Shown one piece after another: positions 38,572 through 49,136 of a stretch of 64,000 nucleotides of DNA. A program made the position numbers and the translations under genes. The notes under the pieces were generated by a model. The model had not been told where the DNA came from. It made no database searches and saw nothing but the letters and a program-made list of their open reading frames with translations. Each line of letters starts with the position of its first letter. Within the stretch, counting starts at the first letter, position 1. This stretch comes from Verticillium longisporum (taxonomy: Eukaryota > Ascomycota > Sordariomycetes > Glomerellales > Plectosphaerellaceae). The DNA lies in contig JAETXT010000007.1 in the NCBI GenBank assembly GCA_019188255.1, positions 3,472,001 through 3,536,000 on the forward strand. The letters are read 5' to 3'.

Positions 38572-39855
38572 ATGGCTTCCAAAGCCATGTGGGAGGTCGA
38601 TCCTGAAACTAGGGCTAAGGTACGTTAGTTGATCTGTCGCGGCTTTGCGACGTCATTCTTAGCTTCAAAAGTTGATGCAGTCGGCTGACCGCTCTGGTGT
38701 CTCTTCAGCTGGCCGCTATTCAGAAAGAATCCAAGAACAACCTCTGCTGCGACTGCAACGCGCCTTCGCCGCAATGGGCGTCCCCGAAATTCGGCGTCTT
38801 CATCTGCCTCTCGTGCGCAGGCGTCCACCGAGGGTTGGGTGTGCACATTTCGTTCGTGCGCAGTATTTCCATGGACGCCTTTAAGCAGATTGAGATTGAG
38901 AGGATGCGCCTTGGCGGCAATGAGAATTGGAAGATCTTCTTCGAGCAGCACGAGGACACGAAGATGCGGGGCGTCACCTGGGACGATGCCACCATTGCGG
39001 AACGATACAGCGGCGAGGTCGGCGAGGAGTGGAAGGAGAGGCTGTCGGCCAAGGCAGAGGGCAAGGAGTACGTCCCCGGAGAGAAGAAGCCTACGCCAGC
39101 GCCGGCGCCGGCGAGGGACCCGAGTCGCACGGGCACGCCGCTCAGCGGCAGCGCCAGCAACCGCGCCCCAAGCCCCGGCGGCAAGGTCAAGGTGGATGAC
39201 AAGTACTTCTCCAAGCTGGGCGCCGAGAATGCTTCGAGGTCGGAGGCACTACCTCCCAGCCAGGGCGGAAAGTACGCCGGCTTTGGCAGCACGCCTACGC
39301 CGTCGGCGCGCGACGACAGCGCTGCGCCGACCATTGATGAGCTGCAGAAGGATCCCATAGCCGCCCTGACCAAGGGCTTCGGCTGGTTCACTTCGACTGT
39401 CACCAAGACGGCCAAGACGGTCAACGATGGCTACATTCAGCCGACAGCAAAACAGGTAAGAAACCCCCCACCCAATCGCGAGCTCTTCTTGCGGCGGACA
39501 AGCTGACTCTTGCATTTTCCCTTAGCTCGCCGAGTCCGACTTTGCAAGACAAGCTCAGCTAGCTGCCGGCCAGGTTGGACGTGCGGCGCAGCAGGGCGCC
39601 CGCAACGCCAATGAAGGCTTCAACAGGTTTGTCGAGGGCGGCCGCGAGGGCAACGGCGGTTACAAACAGGCGCCGATGGACGACAGCAAGAGGGACTTCT
39701 GGGACGACTTCTCAAGCCTGGCGGACCAAAACAACCAGCACAAGCAGCAACGATCTACGGGCACTGGCGCCATTGGCACCTCGGCCATGAAAGGCGGAGG
39801 CTCTGGCGGTGCAGCGCCGCCGGCGAAGAAGAAGGATGAGTGGGACGACTGGTGA
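38572..39855 (+). CDS. gcs1: ArfGAP of the Gcs1/ArfGAP1 type
   Basis: GTPase-activating protein for Arf, acting on Golgi and endosomal transport vesicles. Three exons (38572-38619, 38709-39455, 39526-39855), introns 89 and 70 nt, 374 aa, no frame break. The zinc finger is at the N-terminus with Cys29, Cys32, Cys49 and Cys52 in C-x2-C-x16-C-x2-C spacing, followed by the Arg finger at Arg57 (GVHRGLG) and HISFVRSISMD. The central part is Pro/Ser-rich and disordered. The second half has an amphipathic stretch (DPIAALTKGFGWFTSTVTKT) like the curvature-sensing ALPS/GCS1 motifs of this family. The C-terminus ends KKKDEWDDW; Trp/Asp-rich ends of this kind bind coat or adaptor proteins in ArfGAP1. The start has a good context (GCC ATG G). 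Confidence 0.95.
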
Positions 39856-40247
39856 GCGGTGGAAGCCTGGCAACTGAGCGTTTAGCAATACACAACTATA
39901 CACGAAGAAGGTGGTTCAACGTGAAAGTGATGCAATTGCTCTAGCACGTCTTGCTACCTAGCTTTGGAGACGTGACCTCTTACGTGCCATATAGCCAGCT
40001 CGTGCACCCTGTCGGCTATATGCCATGAACTGAGGGGCCAACGTGCGGGTCACGTGCTCCGAGATCCCGAGGTTGGGAGGCCGGTACTAGCCGGTCTCGC
40101 ACCTGGACTCCACGGGTCTTTTGCCAATGACGCCGATTGTTCGACAGGCCAAAAGTCCACCTCCCGACGTCTCTACCTCGCGCACCCTCGGACCTGGAGA
40201 AGCGAAGCATCACATAGCAGAGTAAAGCAGAAAAGAAGAAAACAGAA
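39856..40247. other. Short spacer, ETF beta promoter
   Basis: 392 bases between two plus-strand genes. The last 50 bases are an A/G-rich leader ending AAACAGAAATG. No gene. Confidence 0.6.
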
Positions 40248-41195
40248 ATGTCTGCATTGAGGATTCTCGTCCCCGTAAAGCGGGTCATCGACTATGCGGT
40301 AAGTTCACTTCACGTGCACTCACTCTACTCCTTTGGGAGGAAACGTTTGCTAATGAAAGACCGAAATCCCCAGGTCAAGCCGCGCGTCAACAAGGCCCAG
40401 ACGGCCGTCGAGACGGCTGGCGTCAAGCACTCGATGAACCCCTTCGACGAGCTGTCGGTCGAGGAGTCGGTCCGCATCCGCGACAAGAAGCGCGCGCCCG
40501 GCGGCGTCGAGGACATTACCGTCATTTCGGCGGGCCCCCCGAAGGCGGTCGACGTGCTCCGCACGGCCATGGCCATGGGCGCGGACCGCGGCATCCACGT
40601 CGAGACGAAGGAGGGCGAGGACCTGGAGCCGCTGTCGGTGGCCAAGCTGCTGCGCAAGGCGGCGGAGGAGCACAAGTCGAACCTCGTCATCCTGGGCAAG
40701 CAGAGCATTGACGACGACGCCGGGCAGACGGGCCAGATGCTCGCGGGTCTCCTCGGCTGGTCGCAGGCGACGCAGGCGAGCAAGGTCGAGTTTGGCGAGG
40801 GCGACACGGTCAGCGTCACGCGCGAAGTCGACGGTGGCGTTGAGACGCTCAAGGGCAAGCTGCCCATGGTCATCACGACGGATCTGCGGCTGAACGAGCC
40901 GCGGTACGCCAGCCTGCCGAACATTATGAAGGCGAAGAAGAAGCCGTTGGAGAAGAAGAAGCTGGCCGACTATGGCCTGACGACCGAGGCGAGGCTGAAG
41001 GTTCTCAAGGTCACTGGTGCGTCTCCCCCCTCCTCTTCTGGGTGTCATTGATATATCATTGATATTCTTGTGATGATGACGAATGCTGATAACATTTTTT
41101 TTGCTTTTACAGAGCCCGCGCCGAGGCAGGGTGGCGGCAAGGTGGAGGATGTGGACGGGCTCGTCGCGAGGCTCAAGGAGCTCGGTGCTATTTAA
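40248..41195 (+). CDS. etfB: Electron transfer flavoprotein beta subunit
   Basis: Mitochondrial matrix subunit that with ETF alpha takes electrons from acyl-CoA and other dehydrogenases and passes them to ETF-ubiquinone oxidoreductase. Three exons (40248-40298, 40374-41016, 41113-41195), introns 75 and 96 nt, 258 aa, the usual length, no frame break. It begins [17 protein letters not shown], continues with [20 protein letters not shown] and the AMP-binding region around [20 protein letters not shown], and has the recognition-loop-like segment [20 protein letters not shown], which in animals contains the Leu used to dock partner dehydrogenases. It ends with a Gly/Lys segment and [10 protein letters not shown]. 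As usual for the beta subunit there is no obvious cleavable presequence. Confidence 0.97.
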
Positions 41196-42117
41196 AATAC
41201 AATGGCGTGTACCAGTACCTTTGGCTTATGACGGGTGTACATGCGGAGCTAGTTGAGCTAGGATTTGTGCAAAGCAGGGCCGCGTGCTGATTCTGGTGCA
41301 TGTGTTCACTACCTAAGTCAGGTATGTTCGTGAGCTGGGAGCAGGTCTAATGGCGAATGAAAGGGTTATGACTGCGAATTGGCGCAGATGATTGTGCTTC
41401 CTAAACTTTCAAGGCGGCTGACTCCTCGTCACAGCGTCAAGGGCCAACAGCAACGCCCTTAATAGTGGACCTTCACTCAGTGTGCTCTCAAGTAAACTTC
41501 CTGTGCAGAAAGGCTCCTAGGAGTAGCATGGGCCACGGAGACGACATAGGGCTCCGCGGCCATCATTTGCTGGCCGGGGGAGCATGCTCCCTCGACGCCA
41601 CTTCAGGGTCCAACAGACAAGTTCCACGTCTTTCTGACGATCCGCACCGTGCCTGGTGCCCTGATGCAGGGTGGATCACCACCAAAAGAGGTCTGGCAGG
41701 AGAGAGCAGGTTCCTGCTGCTGGCCGCCAAGCATTGGATAGGCGAGCAAGAGATAGCGGCAAAGCCGGATTCGCTGAATTGGGTGCATTGGCTGCGCTGC
41801 CGCGATATCGGCGGTCATACAGAGACGAGCAGCCAATCAGAAAGGGCCCCGCGTGTGTCAGAGCCCCGACTCAACGGTATCTGGCCTGGAGGGTCCAATG
41901 ATAAGCTTTTTTTCTTAAGCAGGCCCTCGCTGGCTGTGCCTGCCTGTGACTCTTCCCACTCTCGCTCTCCTTCTCCCGCATCCATCCTGCATCGTCCTCC
42001 GACCGATACATATCAGAAACCTCAAGCGCTCAAATTCTCGTCTCCCCGACACCGCCACTCCCGCCGTCTACCTTTTCCACAGCCCAGCTTTGATCGAATT
42101 CCGGTCCAGTTGCCCTT
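41196..42117. promoter_or_regulatory. Promoter and leader start of the CPA1 gene
   Basis: The 3' flank of ETF beta grades into the CPA1 promoter. Two TGACTC half-sites (41419-41424 and 41947-41952) partly match TGA(C/G)TCA, the site of the cross-pathway regulator CPC1/Gcn4 known to act on Neurospora arg-2; neither is a full palindrome. A CT-rich tract from about 41950 to 42110 precedes the uORF. A long open frame through here has no features of a gene. Confidence 0.45.
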
Positions 42118-42481
42118 ATGCACGGGCGCCCGTCCATCTTCACCTCGCAGGTATGTTCCCGCTGCTTGTTGTCCATGTGAGGTCATGGCATGTTCCATGC
42201 CTTCCCGCCTACCCCGCTGCCGGTGCCCTCTTCCACCAAGCATCAATTGGGCCCGAATCCTCTCAGTTTTCCTCGCTGCGTCCGCCTCTCATCTGCCTGC
42301 ATTTGGTCAATTCATCTGCTTTTCAGCTGGCTAATTCTTATCAATAGGACTATCTCTCTGGTACGCCTCACCGCACCCTCAATTGACTCACCGCCCCTCC
42401 CAAAGGGGAGCCACTATCGTGTCATGTCCGAGCTAACCCATGAGCAACACAGACCACTTGTGGAAGGCTGCCAGCCCCTAG
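42118..42481 (+). promoter_or_regulatory. Spliced arginine attenuator peptide uORF of CPA1
   Basis: Upstream ORF whose nascent peptide stalls ribosomes in high arginine in Neurospora arg-2 and yeast CPA1, lowering synthesis of the downstream enzyme. Exon a (42118-42150) encodes MHGRPSIFTSQ. An intron (42151-42347; GTATGT, CTAAT branch, AATAG) leads to a 13-nt microexon b (42348-42360) encoding DYLS plus one base. A second intron (42361-42452; GTACGC, CTAAC branch, ACACAG) leads to exon c (42453-42481), which completes Asp and adds HLWKAASP and a stop. The spliced total is 75 nt, 24 codons plus stop, the same length as the N. crassa peptide and matching its conserved SVFTSQDYLSDHLW core, including the functionally required Asp12. 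The stop lies 59 nt before the CPA1 start codon. Confidence 0.92.
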
Positions 42482-42540
42482 AAAGTGTTCTTGATCAACC
42501 AGCTTCATCTTCACTTCGACACTCCTTCGAACCAAACATC

Positions 42541-43953
42541 ATGTTTCCCCAATTGACCATGAACCTCGCCAAACCCGCCGCCCGTGGTGCTGCCGGTTTG
42601 AGCGCCCGCATCGGAACCCAGCTCCGGTTCGCTTCCGGCAGGGCCATGCCCAACAACCAGCCCCGTGGCACCGCTCCCGCTAAGAACCTCGACGCCACCT
42701 TTACCATTCGCGTATGTTGTCGTTGTGGCTCTCGAACTCGAAGATGCTGAACCCCCGCTAATTCATCCTAGAACGGTCCCGTCTTTTCCGGCCGTGCCTT
42801 TGGTGCCAACTCCAACATCTCCGGCGAAGCCGTCTTCACCACCTCTCTCGTTGGCTACCCCGAGTCCATGACCGACCCCTCCTACCGTGGTCAGATTCTC
42901 GTCTTCACCCAGCCCCTCATTGGCAACTATGGTGTTCCCTCCAACGAGCTCGACCAGTGGAAGCTCCTGAAGTACTTCGAATCGCCTCACATTCAGTGTG
43001 CAGGCGTGGTCGTCGCTGATGTCGCCGAGAAGTACAGCCACTGGACCGCCATCGAGAGGCTCGGCGAGTGGTGCGCCCGCGAGGGTGTGCCTGCCCACTC
43101 TGGCGTCGACACCCGTGAAATTGTCACCCACCTCCGAGAGCAGGGTTCGTCCCTTGCTAGGATCTCCATCGGTGACGAGTACGACGCCGACGAGGATGAG
43201 AGCTTCATCGACCCCGGCCAGATCAACCTTGTCAAGCGCGTGAGCACCAAGGCGCCCTTCGTTGTCGAGTCGCCCGGTGCCAACCTCCACGTCGCCCTCA
43301 TCGATTGCGGTGTCAAGGAAAACATCATGCGCAGCCTTGTCAGCCGTGGTGCCTCCGTCACTGTCTTCCCCTACAACTACCCCATCCACAAGGTTGCCTC
43401 TCACTTTGACGGTGTCTTCATCTCCAACGGCCCCGGTGACCCCACCCATTGCCAGGAGACCATCTACAACCTTGGCCGCCTCATGGAGACCTCGTCCGTC
43501 CCCATCATGGGCATCTGCCTTGGCCACCAGCTTCTGGCTCTGGCCACCGGCGCCCGCACCATTAAGCTGAAGTACGGCAACCGCGCCCACAACATTCCCG
43601 CCCTCGACTTGACCACCGGTCAGTGCCACATCACCAGCCAGAACCACGGCTACGCCGTCGACTCGAGCACCCTGCCCAGCGACTTCAAGGAGTACTTTGT
43701 CAACCTCAATGACGGCAGCAACGAGGGCATGATGCACAAGACCCGCCCCATCTTCTCCACCCAGTTCCACCCTGAGGCCAAGGGCGGCCCCATGGACAGC
43801 TCCTACCTCTTCGACAAGTACCTCCAGAGCGTGCAGCTCTTCAAGGACAACCAGAAGGTCTACCGCGACAACCGTCCGACCCAGCTCATGCTCGACATCC
43901 TCAGCCGTGAGCGCGTCGGCGTCGAGCCCGTCTCGCTGGCCAGCGCCGCCTAA
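42541..43953 (+). CDS. cpa1: Carbamoyl-phosphate synthase, arginine-specific small subunit
   Basis: Glutaminase subunit of arginine-pathway carbamoyl-phosphate synthase (N. crassa arg-2); releases ammonia from glutamine for the large subunit in the mitochondrion. Two exons (42541-42711, 42772-43953) with a 60-nt intron give 450 aa, no frame break. The N-terminus ([20 protein letters not shown] onward) is a mitochondrial presequence. The small-subunit domain starts at [11 protein letters not shown]; the class I glutamine amidotransferase domain has the nucleophile Cys306 in GICLGHQ, with His390 and Glu392 in FHPEA. The start is chosen over an in-frame ATG at 42424 because that codon falls inside the second uORF intron. 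Expected control is by arginine through the uORF and perhaps by the CPC1 homologue. Confidence 0.97.
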
Positions 43954-44763
43954 ATGGTGCAAGCCTGTGTGCCTCTTCTTTCCTTTTTGACGTTGGAATC
44001 GGAATGGCCCTCTCGGACGTGAGATTGGAAAATGTCTTGCTGGGAGTTGCCGTGTTGGGATAAGCGGAGTTGTTTTTATATCAATGATCAAATCTGAATA
44101 CTTGAAAGTGCCTGCCAAAACCTTCCAATGTGACACGTCTGTCGAGTTGCATATAAATGAGACATTGAGACACTGGTAATACTATACAGTGAGCGACTTG
44201 CCTGTTCCTTCCATATAAGCTGACCAGTAGCTCGGCGTACTGCACAACTTGAAAACAATGATCGCCAATTTGATTGGAGAACGTTCGCCTATAGCATACT
44301 TCCTACTCGGTCATCTACACTTACGGGGGCAGTAGTCGTCGACGACTTCTTTTGACAAGGGCTTTGTGTCACGGGCTCTCATGTTGCACGCATCTCACGG
44401 ACGGCCAGGCCATGTGCAACTTAGCCAACGTGTCATCTCTGTGCCTGTTGCGACACTTATTTTCTGTCCCGAGACCATACAGTAATCATACATCATGTAC
44501 TAGTCACCCAAACCCGCCCATGCTCATCACCACCACCGGGTGTGTTCCTCGACGCAAATGACCATTGCCTCGGCCCCAGGCAAATCCTCCATGGCATCCC
44601 TCCGGCCGTCCGACCGGCTGCCCTTTGCGTGCCTCAGACCGTCCATTATTCGTACCGGGCCTCGAGCGCGTCTCCGTGGTCGCCTTCCAGAACTAAAAAC
44701 AAAAAAACCCACGGAGGCTGGCGCATCAAGGGCGACTATGTCGATTCTTGTTCTGCGCCCGGT
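43954..44763. other. Spacer between convergent CPA1 and Acinus-like genes
   Basis: 3' flanks only; AT-richer than the coding regions near 44080-44200. No gene recognised. A long plus-strand open frame from 44542 is mostly the complement of the Acinus-like gene. Confidence 0.55.
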
Positions 44764-46751
44764 CTAGTAGCGAGGTCTTCCCCTGTAGCCGCCGCCGCCA
44801 CCGCCGCCGCCGCCCCAGCGATCATCCCTTCGGCCGCCCGGCCTTCTGGAGTCCCCGAAACGATCGTCCTCTCGGCGCGAGAAGTTCCCGCGGTCACCCT
44901 GCCTGAACGGGCCGCTCTCGTTGATGCCAGGAAGATAACGATCGCTGAGAGGCCTGCCTCCAGGACCACCAGGCCCGCGAGGCCCACGGCGCGGGGGGCC
45001 ACGCGGGCCCGGTCCAGGGCGGCGGTAAGATCCGCCTTCGGTGAGCTGCCGTTGCCGCTCGGCTTCTCTGTGCGGGGGGCGGATGCCAATGAAGACCTCT
45101 TTACCGCGGTCTACAAAGACATCGCCAGATTCAAAAGTGTAGCGGTTGATTTCGTCCTCAGTACCCATGTCGCGATGGATGTCGCGGGTGTAGTGGGAAC
45201 GCATCGAGTCGACGCGCTGGCGTGCAAGGTCCTCGGAGACGGTTTGGAATGTGAGCGGAGGGTTTGTGGACGTTGTACGCAGGGGACCGCTGGCGAAGCC
45301 AGGGTTCGGCCGCCAGGGCCACGCGTGTCTGAGGGGCCTCGGGGGCCGAGAGGAGGTTCGCGCCCGCCGCGACCAGCACGAGGACCAATTGGGATGGCGT
45401 TGACGCTGTTGCCGCCGCCGGGACCAGAGGGAGGGAATGAAGTCCCAGAGGGGCCGAGGGGTGGCATGGGCCGCGAGGGTCTGTTTGGTGGTGCGCTGTT
45501 GGCCAGGGCGGGAGTCGGCGCAGTGCCAGAATCGAGCACCGCGACCACGTTCCCGTCATGGTCTCTTTCGTATCGTATCTCCCACCTTGAGCTCGCAGAA
45601 GCGCGTCGACCAGTCTCCGGTTCTTCTTCCAAGATCCAGTCGTGCACCTTCTCGGGCGGCACAAAGTCAACCCAGAGGGGTTTGCGATTGCTCTCGTCTG
45701 GCCAGATCACATTGTGAAGCTCGGAACGCACACGCATGGCTTTTGACGTGTCGCTAAATACAGCAAAGGCATGAGTCCTGATCTGATCGAGATAGAATAT
45801 TTCGATAGCACTCTCCTCTATGGAGTTGGCTTGAGAGGAAGCCAAGTCGAGGAGGTGCTGCTTGACATCTGGGGCCCGGAGAGGCCTCATGAAATTCTTA
45901 ATGTACAGGGCTCGGGTCGCAGGGTGCGCGGCGGGCTCGATGTTGCGTTCAAAGTCCATTGTGTCGGTTGGTGCGTTGTGGCTGGGCTGGAAGTCGGCTT
46001 GCTGTTCTGGTATGGCCAGTCGACCTCGTGCTTCTGGAGTTGGTGAGGGTTGTCGAACAGGTTGCTGCTCGTTTTCGACATTGATGGTTCCAGGGCTGTT
46101 TGCAGGCTGATCATTCGTTGGGATGTCATGCATCTCGTGGTCGTCTAGTCTCTCGGCCACCTGCCCCGAATCCGGCAAAGTATTCTGCTCGACGCCGCTG
46201 TTTGGGCTAATATGTTGTTCGGTACCCTCTGGGGACACGGGAGGAATCACTTCCTCTTCATGAATCTCGGCAGCAGTAGCCTTAATACGCTTCGGCTCGG
46301 GAGGTGGGCTTGTGGAACGGCGTTTGCGCTTTTGCGCGTCTTGTACTACCTCCGACTCTTGGGGAGCTGCGGCAGGCGTAGTAATGTCATTCGAGCCATT
46401 GTCATCGACAGCAATAGGTTCGGTTGTGATGTTTTTGGGTTCCGCATATTCAGAATTTGCGGGCGCTCCATCTTGGGTAGCAGCAATAGCAGGAGCATCG
46501 AGTGCGTCGGTTGCTAGGGCAGGTGCGCTGGTAGAATCTTCGTTTGCCGCAGCCGATTCTTGATCATCCGCGATCAAAACAGAACCCGTCTCAGAGGCTT
46601 CGTCTCGCTTCGCATCTCCAGATGTGGCGGTCTGTTCATCGTCTTCATCGAGGCGCTGCACAAGCTCTTGCTTCAAGCCTGCGTGCGGAAGGCCAAGGCG
46701 TTTGAGCTCATTTCGGAGGTCAACGACCTTGGACTTATTCCAATCGGCCAT
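44764..46751 (-). CDS. Acinus-like SAP/RRM protein (one frame break)
   Basis: Probable fungal counterpart of Acinus, which with RNPS1 and SAP18 forms the ASAP/PSAP complexes on spliced mRNA. No intron; 662 aa after adding one base. The N-terminal SAP domain (KVVDLRNELKRLGLPHAGLK) starts at residue 7. A long acidic/disordered stretch with KRKRR near residue 150 (nuclear localisation-like) follows. The RRM-like domain (RALYIKNFMRPLRAPDVKQH ... HAFAVF) leads into KPLWVDFVPPEKVHDWI, resembling the segment after the Acinus RRM. The tail is RGG/RPGG-rich and ends GGYRGRPRY. The frame breaks at GGCCC (plus 45316-45320); one added G or C gives RGPWRPNPGFASG and then MRSHYTRDIHRDMG. The gene is divergent from the 427-aa gene and convergent with CPA1. 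Confidence 0.88.
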
Positions 46752-47797
46752 TGTTAGCACAAAGTTCAGTGGACTGGAAGCATGGGAAGGTCGAGAAGGT
46801 TTCGAGCCGTCCGTCGAGTGGCTGGAATTTGTTGTTGGTGTCGAAGTTGGATGTTGGATAAGTTTCTTAAAGTCTATTGATTGATGATGCAATAGGGACT
46901 GAGCTCAGGCGACGCGTTGAATTAAGAACCCTCTGATTTGGTGACTTGACAGCCGAGTGCCAATGTACCTTAGGATAGGAGGAGAGTGGACTAAGCTCAG
47001 GTTGTCTGAGTATTAGTCGTCTCGTTGCGACGAGACTGGGATGGAGGTAGTTGTGCGCGCCTCCTTGGGTCGAGGTAGGTAGATAGGTAGGTGTTGGTGC
47101 TTTGACATGGGCGCGCGTTAGCTGTCGCGAGGTCACTCGCCTCCATGTTGGCAGGTCCAACTAAAAAATTGCCCCCCTTGTCCACACTAGCGCAAGGGCA
47201 GAATAGCAGGCAGGTGCACTCTACGTAGGGGTGGTTTTTCTTGAGAAGGGGGGGTGGGCCCAAATGGGGGTCAGAAGAGCCTCTTGCTCTTGCTGCTGCT
47301 CCACGTCATGGCGATGGGGCCCTATCGGGATCGATCCAAGCCTCAAGCACAACGAGGTTTGTGGCGTCGACGCGTTCCTGAACTGTGCTAGTGGCCTTGC
47401 CCAGTGACCCCTGGACTCGATTCCATTGTGACGACTCCTGTCTTGTCTTGTCTTGTCCCATTGACAGACCCCGGCATATTGAGTTGGTAACAAGCGAGGT
47501 GCCCTCACTGACCGCTTTTCTTTGAGGCAGCTCAAAGATCGTCAAGTGTCAAAGACGAGAAACAATGGAAATTATTCGACATGATGAATATGAGTTCTAC
47601 AAAAAGCCAGCGAATTCGTTCCTTCCTGCCCACGTTTCTGTATTTCCTTCGCTTGGTTCAGCCTGTGACAAATCTGCAGAGGCTCCGTGCCTGAGACCAA
47701 TTGACAGACTTTCCCTACACCGCTTTGACGACTGACGCTTTCTCTCAACCTTGACCGTTTTTTCATCGACGCAGGGAACTTCCAAGAGGAGGAAACA
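46752..47797. other. Divergent promoter region, about 1 kb
   Basis: Shared upstream region of the Acinus-like gene (minus) and the unrecognised 427-aa gene (plus). It contains TAGGTA-type repeats near 47075-47097. No gene recognised. Confidence 0.55.
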
Positions 47798-49136
47798 ATG
47801 GCAACGAGTCGGGATCTCCAAGGTTCGACACCTTCTACGCCGGCGGAAGCCCGTCACCCAACGGAGGCCGATGTGCCAACGCCACTCCTATTGAGTCGTG
47901 GGAAGAAGCGCAAGACGTTGTCGCCTGCCCAAGCACCTATACGGCCCCGTGACTCCTCTCATGCCTCCCAAGGTGTTTCTTCGACACCAAACTCGACCAC
48001 GCCACCACGTCATGGGGACAGTGAGCAACATGGACACGCGAAACGGCCTAGGCGTAGCGACTCGCACCAAGGTCTCAGCGGCGACCTTGCTGACGAGGTC
48101 GACCCACGGGAAGAACAGGACCACTTCGATGCCATGGCGGATGAGAAGAAGTTCTTCCCAGGAAGCGCTGCGTGGGCCGACGACGAACTCCGACTATTTG
48201 AGACACTGTACATGAGGCAGTACAACCCTCTGCTACCGAGAAAATGGGACATGGATTTCAGGGGCATCCCCATTCCCGGCGTGTTGTTTTCAAAGAACGA
48301 TGACGAGACGCCCGTCATCTGTTCCCAGTCTGGCAACGAGTTTAAAGGTAGGTTGGCATCTTCTTTTCGTCAGTCGATACTCTGGTCGCTAATACAGTCG
48401 CAGCTACCAAGGCTTTAATTCAGCTGATCGAATTGACATCAAGCGTCCGTTCACTGATGCAGAGCGGGCAGCGTGACAAGGTACCTATCTGTATACGCAA
48501 AGAGCTCGAAGAGTATGCAAGGTGGGCTGCCCAGGATGGAAGCTACGACAATCTCGACATAGTTCCCAATGTCATCATAGACATTGTGGATACCACGGTC
48601 GGCAGTATCAAGATTGAAGAGCGCATGCAGAATCGGCTGAGGACATTGGCCGCCAGACATCGTGCATATTGGCTGATCAACCGCTCGGGAAGAGCTGTCG
48701 TGCCGCGAGACGGAACACCAGATGGACTTGTGAAGAGCGAGTCAGACGACGATTGCACCGCAAACTCGCAGCGACACAGCACTTCTCCCCTTGTCATCAA
48801 GCGCGAAGACGGGGGAACGGAAATCGTCCATCTGACGGACGAATCAAAAAGCAAAGGCCCAGTATCGAGTCGCCATACATGCAACAGCCGCCCGTTCTGT
48901 ACGGCATGTTCATTGTCAACGCCACCGTCATGATCCTGTCCATAGATTCAGCAAAAGAGGATGATGTTGCGCAAGTCAGCTACCAGGTGGAAGTCGGGTT
49001 TAACGTGAAGAACCAAGGCGTCTGGAACGCCATCACGGTGGCCATTGTCATGTGCCTCGCGAGAGACCACATGATGACCTTGACAAAAAACTTTGTTCAG
49101 CTGTCTGATGACGCCGACAGCGACCCCGACGCTTAA
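47798..49136 (+). CDS. Uncharacterised protein, 427 aa (one frame break)
   Basis: I do not recognise the family. Two exons (47798-48347, 48404-49136) with a 56-nt intron (GTAGGT, CTAAT branch, CGCAG). Residues 1-120 are disordered and basic with KKRKT and KRPRR, suggesting a nuclear protein. A folded region follows (WADDELRLFETLYMRQYNPL, then KWDMDFRGIPIPGVLFSKN), then a helical segment (ALIQLIELTSSVRSLM) and LDIVPNVIIDIVDTTVGSIK. A linker has two SUMO-like Lys/Asp sites (LVKSESD, VIKRED). A C-terminal domain (YGMFIVNATVMILSIDSAKE, then VEVGFNVKNQGVWNAITVAI) has alternating strands and a helix. The frame breaks at the AAAAA run 48846-48850; one extra A joins the linker to that C-terminal domain, total length divisible by three. 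The clean codon use on both sides of the break argues for a real, intact gene. Confidence 0.82.

Noticed and set aside
41465..42334. 289-codon open frame upstream of CPA1
   Set aside because: No domain, Ser/Pro/Arg-rich composition of a pyrimidine-rich promoter, and it overlaps the attenuator uORF and its first intron.
42348..42386. Attenuator peptide ending DYLSGTPHRTLN from a single splice
   Set aside because: It loses the conserved HLW segment, whereas a second GT-AG intron restores it and gives exactly 24 codons.
42424..42540. In-frame upstream ATG that would extend CPA1 by 39 residues
   Set aside because: It lies inside the second intron of the spliced uORF, and the start at 42541 gives a proper mitochondrial presequence.
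44542..45717. 391-codon plus-strand open frame
   Set aside because: Antisense to the GC-rich, RGG-coding end of the Acinus-like gene; the minus strand carries the domains.
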